A program made the position numbers and the translations under genes. Source: Obelidium mucronatum (taxonomy: Eukaryota; Chytridiomycota; Chytridiomycetes; Chytridiales; Chytriomycetaceae). Taken from it: DNA of 24,078 nucleotides. How positions within the stretch are numbered: the stretch's first letter is position 1; each line of letters opens with the position of its first letter. The notes beneath the pieces were generated by a model. That model searched no databases. It was not told the origin of the DNA and was given only the letters and a program-made list of their open reading frames with translations. The stretch lies in contig JAIVFH010000370.1 in assembly GCA_025765595.1 (NCBI GenBank), forward strand, positions 1 through 24,078, written 5' to 3'. This document shows positions 1 through 7,770 of the stretch, piece after piece.

Positions 1-2
1 CT

Positions 3-331
3 GCTGCTGGAGGTGATGGTGGCAGCCGAATGGTTCGCGCTCTGGGATTCTATTTCTTGTGTTTGAAGGTTGTCAATTCGATACAATTCTCTTGTGCAGA
101 GTGGATATCATATTATTTGCCATTTTTTTTCTGGTGAAAGTCTGCGTGTTGGTGGTTGTTCTTGCCTTCTTCATTGGTATTCTTCCCTGTTTGTTGCCAA
201 TGAGACTGATCTGTAAACTTTTCTCTCTCGTGCAGGGTATAGAGATATTGTATAGCAAACTCGAACCTCACATTCGACGGCTTCTTGACGAGCTTGGTGG
301 AGAACAAGGGAAACCAGATCACCATGAATAA
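3..331 (+). CDS. 3' end of an unrecognised gene (partial, two exons seen)
   Basis: This is the C-terminal end of a gene that begins left of the window. The open frame starting at base 3 reads to about 68, followed by a probable intron 69-235 (gt...tgcag) and a last exon 236-331 that joins in phase 0. The tail reads GIEILYSKLEPHIRRLLDEL, then a short polar end rich in Gly, Glu and His before TAA. The preceding exon gives a hydrophobic stretch (ALGFYFLCLK), so this may be a membrane-anchored or short helical protein. An ATG at about base 30 could even be the true start of a very short protein. I do not recognise the family. The intron call rests on splice signals and phase only. Confidence 0.45.
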
Positions 332-506
332 AAAAATTAAAAATAAATAAGCCCTTCTATCATATATGAGTTCAAGCAGCGTATCACAAAAGCGTCTTTT
401 TTTCCTTGTTGGGAAATTTCATTTCAATGCAAAGGTCAGCCTGGTAAATTGCTCACAAGCCGGAAAAAACCGTTTAGCAAAAAAATAGGGGCGTCAGTTC
501 CATCAC

Positions 507-2126
507 ATGCGGTTGCCACCAGAGGTGAGGAAAGGAATTGCGGCTTGAGGAAAGAAACTGAAAAGCCAAAAAACAGGTGCTCTACACTACGGCCAGTAGA
601 GTATCTCGACTGCCAAACAGTTGTATCACTCAGTATGACATGCAGAGATCTGCACACACTGCTCAACACATCCCAGACACTTTGGAAATCTCTGACTTAC
701 CGAAAGACCGGCATCAATTACATTCACCAAGGAGGGACTTGGCGGCAAGCCTGCTTTGATCCGGAGTTCCATGAGCTATGCCCCCATCTGAGCTCCCTCA
801 CCTTTGACCACGTTCTAGCGGACCGGATACAGAGGCATGTGTCCGGATTTGAATGGAAAGTTGAACTTATATCGCTGTCTCTATCCGCCCCGCTATGTGT
901 TTAGGTTCCACCAAGTCCTGGAGTCGCAACCGTTTGAGGAGATTGAATGCACCATTTCGAATTGCGAGATTAAAACGCCGGATCTGTGGATGTGCCTCAC
1001 GAAAGGCTGCGACCACGTTGGGTGCGGGAGAACAAAAAACCAACATGCAATCGACCATTTCTTGTCGTCAAATCATCCCTGTGTGTCAAGATCAATACAC
1101 TTGAATGTAAGCACCCCCTGCCCCTAATTTTTTGAATCGAAAGTGCTTACCAACCAAAAAACAAACATCTTATCCTATTATACACATTTGTCCATTTATG
1201 CCTCAGTTTGGTGCTATAAGTGCACAAAATGGATGGGAAAACAAAATCTTTACCCTGCCGAAACGCAATTAACGGAACGAATCATATCGTCATTCCTAAA
1301 ACCAAACACGTATCCTTACCAGTTCTTAAAAACTCATTTCGCCGCATGGAACAAACGGCGATATATGAGCGTGGATGTACAAGATTGTTGAATCTGACAA
1401 CTCTATTCTCTGTCTAGAGACTTTCTGATGCGGTGGAGAGAGTTTTTACTGTCGAATCAGGGTCAGCCTGAATGCATCGATAATTGGTCCGTTGGTGGGG
1501 AATGCAGATGCTGTTCGAGAGCATGGGCAGGTTTGTCGAGATGAACCCCAATGCTGTTCCACTTCAAGATTTTGGTATTATTTCTGAGGTATGCATTATT
1601 TATCTTGTTTTTTTTCTTGCTGCTGTTTTACTTTTTCTGGCAGAAAAACTGGGTTGTCTTGTTTGGATTTTACGGAGGCGGTCCAGTACTTTCAACAGAT
1701 ACTATACCAGCGACAGATCCGCGCTATAAAGCCTTTTTGAAAAGATTAGAAACAGTAAAAGGAGAAATCGTTCGACAGTGCGAGGTGGAAGCTAGACAAG
1801 AACAGCTGATCAAGACCAAAAACCAGCGAACAAATACGAAGGATAACAAGTGCCATTCTGAAAACAAAATCAGCTCGTATCTGGATGCGACAGCCGTATT
1901 CTCCGCTCAGGATGTTGTGAAGGAAGAGGAGGAGAATGAGTTGGATCATGTGCATTCGCCTGTCCATGACATTCGCGTGTTAGAAACACTTCTTTATCGA
2001 GGGGAGCAGGGTGCCTCCACTGCAACTTGCGATGGAGAAAGCGGGGTGTGCGAAGGAGAAGTTTATTCCTCCAATTCAGGATCGTCATCGCGGGCGTTGT
2101 ACCATCCTGCCGCACCGCTGCAATAA
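507..2126 (+). pseudogene. Decayed F-box / UBP zinc finger / DUSP paralogue (copy 1)
   Basis: This is the first of three tandem paralogues. The order of parts matches copies 2 and 3: MRLPPE at 507 with an intron at 525-576, an F-box remnant (VVSLSMTCRDLHTLL), the shared YRKTGINYIHQGG block, a UBP zinc finger (GCDHVGCGRTKNQH, then WCYKCTKWMG after an intron 1108-1205), and a DUSP end (LFGFYGGGPVLS) after an intron near 1588-1647. Aligned by eye to its siblings it needs several single-base indels: one extra base near 577-598, one missing near 1090-1098, three between about 1360 and 1430, and another near 1490-1520. No single spliced frame spans the domains. The intron that copies 2 and 3 carry inside the zinc finger is cleanly absent. 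The last frame stays open to 2126 with an extended Lys/Glu/Ser-rich tail. An assembly with many indel errors is the alternative, but the intact neighbours argue against it. Confidence 0.8.
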
Positions 2127-2256
2127 ATAATTAAAGCATATCAATTCTTTAGGTGTTTTTTTCTTCAGCTTGTGAAAGAACAAAAAAGTGATAGCATTTC
2201 TTTTGTGGCGTCAATTGCATTGCACCATTTTTGTTCCATCGACTTGATCCGAACAA

Positions 2257-2638
2257 ATGCTGACACTTCTGCCGCCAGAGGTATTTCTGACGCTGTCCAA
2301 TTCAGAGCCTCTAAAAGGCCAATACTCTTCCCAGTTGCTCTTCTTGCTTGCTTTCGAGCACTTGGACCATCGCTCGGTAGTTGCCCTATCACATACTTGC
2401 TCATCAATTCGATCGCTCCTGGTCCAGTCACAGTCTCTTTGGTCAAAACTTGTCTTTCAAAAGACGGGAATATCTTACATCCACGAAGGCGGTGATTGGC
2501 GGGAAGCGTACTTTGATAGCGAGTTCTGTAGTCTTTGTCCACACTTGTCAACTATTTCGAACATGGACGTTATGAATGAGAGGGCTCAAATGTAAAGCTT
2601 GTTTAATCTATTTCACTCTGGATCTTCTTGTTGATACT

Positions 2639-2670
<32 letters not shown>

Positions 2671-2796
2671 ACAACACACAAAAGGTTCTTTCGATTGATT
2701 GAAGGTCCTCCAGAACTTGTGTCTTGTTCGGGAACTGATTGTGGGATCAAAATGCCGGTTAGTTTGATTATTTTTAACATCGTTTCGTGTGCGTTA

Positions 2797-2835
<39 letters not shown>

Positions 2836-3768
2836 AACAACAACTTGCACAGAATCTCTGGTTATGTTGTACACCGAAATGCAACACCATTGGATGCAGT
2901 CGGGCTACAAATCAACATGGTTTGCGTCATTTTGAAGAATCATCTCATTCGATATCCATGAAAATCGATACTGTTGAATGTGAGTGAGAGCTCCCTTTCA
3001 ATATTTATTCTTGTTGATATTAATATTATTCCGTCATTTCAAAAAGTCTGGTGTTATACATGCATGAAATGGCTCGCTAGTCCAACATCCCTCCCCGCCG
3101 AACGGCAGCTGATCCAAACCCTCTTATCCACCTTCCTTGCCCCCAATCGGGAACCATACCTATCACTCCGAAAAGAAATGAGTTGGAACGATCAACGGAA
3201 CATTGAACGAGAGACTCTGTTACTGAAATCAACAGATGTCGATTTGTATTTGGTGGAGATCGAGTTTATGAATGCGTGGAGGGCGTTCATGTCGACAAGG
3301 GTAGCCCCTCCTAGTAGAATTGATAATTCCAAGCTGTTGATGGAAGATGTTTCCGTGATTGAAATGGAAAGGGGTGGAGGTTTGGAGGACGACGATGATG
3401 ATGAAGATTCCATGAAGGGTGTCGTGTTAAGCAACACATCTGAAAAAGCAGTGCGCCTCGTGAGACCTAATTTGTTGCCGTTTCGTGACTTCATGATTGT
3501 GAATAAGGTTTGTGTGAACGGTTTTGGTATTGGACTATTCAATCTAAAGAGAAACGACCCATTTTCAATTTGTTAGGAAAACTGGAAAATGCTTGAAGTA
3601 TACCATGGCGGAGGACCCATTGTTTCCTTAAACGATAGTGTTCCCAAAAACGACCCTTTGTATCAGCATATGTGGGAGCAGATTGAAATTTACAAGCGCC
3701 AGTTTCAAGACGAGGAGGAGAATGGCGACTGCCTGAATACAGATTCTGGAAAAAATCAAATAATTTAA
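2257..3768 (+). CDS. F-box / UBP zinc finger / DUSP protein (copy 2, 377 aa)
   Basis: Exons 2257-2280, 2335-2591, 2685-2757, 2853-2979, 3047-3507 and 3577-3768 join in phase to a 377-residue protein. Residues 5-50 form an F-box (LPPE, then HLDHRSVVALSHT, then QSLWSKLVF). Residues 105-170 form a UBP-type zinc finger, with Cys pairs in SCSGTDC and LCCTPKC, the GCSRATNQHG turn, His residues and WCYTCMKW. Residues 225-335 match a DUSP domain (FMNAWRAFM, RIDN, LLPFRDF, ENW, YHGGGP). In known families the F-box recruits Skp1-Cullin1, UBP fingers bind the free C-terminus of ubiquitin, and DUSP domains occur in deubiquitinases. No peptidase domain is present, so a role as an SCF adaptor that senses ubiquitin is inference. 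The third exon (73 bp) lies between a T30 and an A36 intron tract. An acidic run (DDDDDED) sits in the DUSP linker. Confidence 0.82.
2640..2669 (+). repeat. Poly(T) tract of 30 bases in an intron
   Basis: An unbroken run of 30 T lies in the second intron of copy 2, 15 bases before the acceptor at 2684. It may serve as an extreme polypyrimidine tract. It is complementary to the A36 tract in the next intron. Confidence 0.95.
2799..2834 (+). repeat. Poly(A) tract of 36 bases in an intron
   Basis: An unbroken run of 36 A lies in the third intron of copy 2, followed by a short CAA repeat and the acceptor at 2852. Tract length is likely variable and prone to sequencing error. Confidence 0.95.
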
Positions 3769-3900
3769 GTAAAGTATGATAGACTTCTAGATTTGCCGTT
3801 GAAAGGAGGCGTATGTTGAAACAAGCGGCGATAAAGAAAAAATTCATCCAAAAATATGGTTGTGACAGCACCGTCACTCACAAACCGGTCGCTAATGGCC

Positions 3901-6900
3901 ATGCCGCCGGAAGTAACTATCGATTTTGTGTAGTAGCGGCACCGAATTCTGCTGCTCTACTCTGCCTATTGCTCCGGGGGACGCTAACCACACATTACAA
4001 TATAAAACAGATCGTACATCTATTGGCATTGGAGCATTTGGACCACAAATCAGTTGTCTCTCTCACCCATACAAACCGACATCTACGAAGTGTTCTAATC
4101 TCATCCGAATCTCTCTGGTCGAAACTTGTTTTTCAGAAAACTGGAATCAGTTATATCCACGCGGGAGGGAGCTGGCGTGCTGCTTATTTTGATGCAGACT
4201 TTTGTAACTTGTGTCCTCATATATCTCATGTTCTGAAGAGGGATACCTTGGCAGAGAGATCTTCACGGTCTGTATTTCGGCTTATACCGTTTTTTTACAT
4301 TCGAAATGATGAGGGTATTGTTAAGACCGTCGAGATCTACACCCCAAGCAGCCTTCCACGGAACTACAGCAGAACTGCCGCAGAAATTCCGCAAAAATTC
4401 CGTGAAAGTTCGATAATAGTTCGGACGGAATTTTATTTGGATTGACTCCACCGAATTACGACCGAACTTTCTGTTGGAAATTATCTGAAAATCTGTCGGA
4501 GTTCGGTCGTAATTCGAGCGAAATTTGACAGAATGAAGGAGATGGACATGTGGTAATAATCTCCTGTTTGGCTTGAGCAGTTGTAATGTGAAATTCATTT
4601 GTAAAAATACATTTATTTTAAGGGGAATGAACAGCACAAGAAATGGGGAAGAAAAGGAAGAGAGACAATCAGCTTCAACAGAACCTCAACGAATCTTCAG
4701 CTACAAGTTGCGTGAAGTACTCTGCTTTGGCATCAGGTTCCAATCCATTGACTCTACTGATCTCAGCGTGCGCTTCCGTCCAGAAACCAACACGGTCTTC
4801 TCAGAACTGTTCCAGATGCCGAATTTTTCTGTGTACAATGCACTTAGAAGATGAAAGCACCAAATAAAGCGAAGATGCACTCACCAGTAATGCAGAGCGG
4901 TTCAGTTTGGCAAGGCTGGAGTTGCTGAAAAGATGCTCCGCAAATCGTTTCAATGGTAGATTCTGTTTGGCTGTCATCCTTGCTCCCTTCCCATACTTCC
5001 CAAAGAGCTGTATTATAACGTTAGAACCATGAAAAACAACAAACTTAAATATGAAGTACGAACCTTCTTCGCAATATTATCCTTAGAGTCACTGTAAGAC
5101 TTGCTACAAACTTTGAACACAGTGGTGTGGAGATCCGTTCCCAAAGCAATCCTCTTGAATCGTGGCTTCCATTCAGGTGACATATTCTCCTGTGCAAACA
5201 AAGCAAATACAAAGATCAATAAACCAAATCGAAACCAAACAAAAAAAACTACCTACAATCACAGTACTCAGGCTGAAAGTATCGAAAACAGGCGATGTAC
5301 CCATCAAATGGGTTGAGAAAATAACGCCTTGATTAAGCCATCCATCTTCCAGTGCTGGCAATGGTTGTGGAGTCAGAGCTGCCGCGCAGGAGTCTGGCGA
5401 AGTGTATCTTGCATCACACCAATTTCTTGCAAAACTCTGGTTAAGAGAACACCACTACAAGCAGCAATCAGGGGGAAGAAAACCAATAAAAACGAAAAAA
5501 AACTAACGTGCTTTGTCCACCAGGACCTCTTGCGGACTGTTGCGGCTGTTGCAGCTGTTGAGGCTGCTGCGGCTGCTGCATCTGCGGGTGAGGTTGCGAC
5601 TGTGGTTGCAACGGTTGCAATGATGGCCGTTCTGTTTGCTGCGATCTGTTGGTGCTGAGGTTGCGACGGTGATGCTTGAAACGGTTGTTGGAATGGTTGC
5701 AACGGTTGGAACGGTAGACGCTCCGATGGGTACTGCTGCTCCTGTTGCTGCTGCCGATGCTGCAGCAGTTGGCGCGATTGTTGCTGTTGCAGTTGTTGCT
5801 GCAGCAACTGCTGTTGCTGTAGATTTGTAGTTGAAACGCATGACCCGAGCCATTGAGTAGGTCAAGAAAAGAGGAGCTGACAACCAAGAAAAACAAGGTA
5901 AGTTCCCCAGCAATTGGCAAAGCCACCAAGGACTTACTTGTTCTCATGCCCAAGGGAAGGACCAGCTCCGTCAAAAGAGGGATGACATCGTTTTTGGGAT
6001 CTTTTGTTTCTTCAAGTTTGAAAAAAACAAAATGAATGGTTTTGGAGAATGTGGCCGGAAATGTGGAATATTATTCAAATTGCATTGGCCAATAACAATA
6101 AATAGTATCCATCACATTATTTATGTCTTTGACTCCAAGTAAAACAATCTATCGTTGATATTTGAGTTTAGGGAATATATTGTATCCTTTTTCTGTGGAT
6201 AACATCGATCCATAGCATAGGCATAAACACGTCTGCAGAGGAATGATTCGGCTGCCGGTTCGAATCCACGTAAAGGCGTATTTTATGCCAGATCTGGAAT
6301 TAGGCAGGCTTGTCTCGGGCTTGAATAGGTTCTGCCCGATTCCGAAGGAAGTTCTGCAGAAATGATGCAGAAATTCTGATTGAATTCCAACGTACAACCG
6401 TCATGCAACAGAATTGCTACCGAACGACCGTTCTGTCGGAATTTTACGGAATTATACCGAACTTTTGCAGAATCAAGGCAGCATACCGATAAAATAAGTG
6501 TTTTATCGAGTTTCTACCGAATTCTCGTTCTGGGGTGTAACAAAGCCCATTGTATCTCTCTCTCTCCCTTTTTTTTGTTTACAGGTTTATCGAATTGATG
6601 GATTCGAAGCCAATGGAACAGATCGAATGTTCCGCTGAAGATTGTGGAATGACAGCATCTGTATGTATTATGACTTCTTTTCTCGCCTAATTTGCTGATA
6701 TCCTTTCCAAATCGCTTTTTTTTTGCCTTCATAGAATCTCTATTTTTGTCTGTCTCACGGATGTGATATTCTTGGATGTGGACGCGCAACAAATCGCCAC
6801 TCCCTCTCTCACTTCAAGGGCACAAATCACTCTCTTTGTTTCAAACTGGATTCCCTAGAATGTAAAAGACCACACCTTCCTTCTTCCGTCTAATTTTTCT

Positions 6901-7658
6901 TTACGCTTTGGCACTCATTTCTTTTGATGTCAACAACAGTTTGGTGTTATGATTGCTGTAAATGGGTTGGGAATCCATCTTCACTACCCGCCGAACGAGA
7001 AGCCATCAGTAAAATCGCGCATGTGTTTCTTGCACCTGAACGAGACCCGTTTCAGACGCTCAGAAACGCTGCGAAATGGAACGATCGACGGAATTTGGAG
7101 CGCGAAACCCTACGGATAGATCCCACAGACAAATTGTTTTTCGTGAGCATGGCGTTCATTACGCAGTGGAGAGATTTTATCAGCGCCAGGGCGGGTCCAC
7201 CGCAGGAGATTAATAACTTGCCGTTACTGCTAACTGAACAAGACATGGCAAGCTGTGGAGGTGGCGGTTGTAATGGGGGCTCGCGACGAAGAGAGGGATT
7301 AATGAATCCTAAATTGATACCATTGAGAGATTTCCAAGTCGTGTCTGAGAAATCCTGGAATCTTTTGAAAGGATTTTATGGAGGTGGGCCAGCCATCAGT
7401 CAGGATGATATCCCATCTGATGATCCCGAATACAAGCTATTTCTTGAGAAAGTGGAGAACTGCAGGAATTATGTTGTTGCCCATAATCAGCATGAAGACT
7501 TTGCTGTCAAGAGTGGAACGAGACGTGAAAAAGAGCTTGGAGAAATTGCGGTTTATTTTGCAAATGCGGTTAATGGGAGTGAAGATGGGGAGGGTGATGA
7601 AAGCGAGGTGGAGGAAGGTGACGATTCGACTGGAGATGACGAGGACGATGATGATTGA
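3901..7658 (+). CDS. F-box / UBP zinc finger / DUSP protein (copy 3, 396 aa)
   Basis: Exons 3901-3912, 4011-4267, 6585-6660, 6735-6861 and 6940-7658 join in phase to 396 residues. The F-box covers residues 1-45 (MPPE, then IVHLLALEHLDHKSVVSLTH, then ESLWSKLVF). A conserved block FQKTGISYIHAGGSWRAAYF follows. The UBP finger has candidate ligands C105, C110, C120, C125, C130, H137, H141, H147, C160 and C163. The DUSP domain runs from about 222 to 310 (FITQWRDFI, EINN, LIPLRDF, SWNLLKGFYGGGP). The C-terminus is a long acidic tail. Exons 2 and 4 have exactly the same lengths as in copy 2 (257 and 127 bp). The second intron (4268-6584) is 2.3 kb against 93 bp in copy 2 because a 2.2-kb block sits in it. 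The intron that splits the DUSP domain in copies 1 and 2 is absent. Function is inferred as for copy 2. Confidence 0.8.
4452..4516. repeat. Perfect 17-bp inverted repeat (hairpin)
   Basis: CGAATTACGACCGAACT at 4452-4468 is repeated as an exact reverse complement at 4500-4516, with a 31-base loop. It lies near the left end of the putative element and could be a subterminal palindrome. Confidence 0.85.
4763..6040 (-). CDS. Nested multi-exon glutamine-rich gene or captured gene fragment
   Basis: The - strand shows a chain of exons with clean GT-AG introns: about 6040-5938, 5876-5508, 5454-5257, 5189-5064, 5007-4885 and 4828-4763. The last four are joined in phase 0 and the chain ends at a TGA (4763-4765). 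Readable pieces include FFKLEETKDPKNDVIPLL, a long Gln/Ala/Pro region, RKRSWWTKHWCSLNQSFARN, MSPEWKPRFKRIALGTDLH and LFGKYGKGARMTAKQNLPLK. I do not recognise the protein. The Q-rich exon cannot be linked in frame to the exon before it, and the first exon has a stop just upstream and no ATG. The 5' end is therefore missing, undetected or broken. The gene lies entirely inside an intron of copy 3, on the other strand. A truncated captured gene is as likely as a working nested gene. Confidence 0.5.
5520..5830 (-). repeat. CAG/CAA-rich imperfect repeat encoding a Q-rich stretch
   Basis: This region is dense in imperfect trinucleotides of the CAG/CAA class on the - strand. All three - strand frames stay open, giving Gln/Pro, Ala/Thr and Ser/Asn-rich readings, so the coding frame cannot be chosen from openness alone. 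The Gln-rich frame that runs into RKRSWWTKH is favoured because it splices cleanly to the next exon. Confidence 0.8.
6213..6267 (+). other. tRNA-like internal promoter boxes (possible SINE remnant)
   Basis: TAGCATAGGCA at 6213-6223 resembles a pol III A box. GGTTCGAATCC at 6257-6267 matches the tRNA B box and T-loop consensus. The spacing is right for a tRNA, but the outer T-stem bases and the acceptor stem do not pair, so it is not a functional tRNA gene. It may be the head of a tRNA-derived short element inside the inserted block. Confidence 0.4.
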
Positions 7659-7770
7659 TGGCGATAATCGGCCCAAAAATTGTAGTTCATAATTCTATAA
7701 AGTGTAAATAATCTTGCTTGAAACGGCTGCTGCAGTGGTAATAGGGTGATATGTGAAGAAAATACCGAAA

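Larger units (their letters stand above)
4340..6537. mobile_element. TA-flanked element with short inverted ends, inserted in an intron
   Basis: The block starts with CACCCCA (4340-4346) and ends with the reverse complement TGGGGTG (6531-6537). Both ends are bordered outside by TA (4338-4339 and 6538-6539). Removing it would leave an intron of about 117 bp, close to the 93 bp in copy 2. Both flanks of the block are rich in loosely related CCGAA, TTCGG and CGGAATTTT motifs in opposite orientation. No transposase frame is visible. The cargo is a spliced - strand gene or gene fragment. This fits a non-autonomous DNA transposon of a TA-targeting type that carries host sequence, but the perfect inverted ends are only 7 bp, so the call is tentative. 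Confidence 0.45.

Noticed and set aside
4643..4867. + strand frame starting MGKKRKRDN inside the element
   Set aside because: It is antisense to the last exons of the nested - strand gene, which has matching splice signals and phases. The + frame has no support.
6206..6275. A functional tRNA gene
   Set aside because: The B box is good, but neither the acceptor stem nor the outer T-stem pairs.
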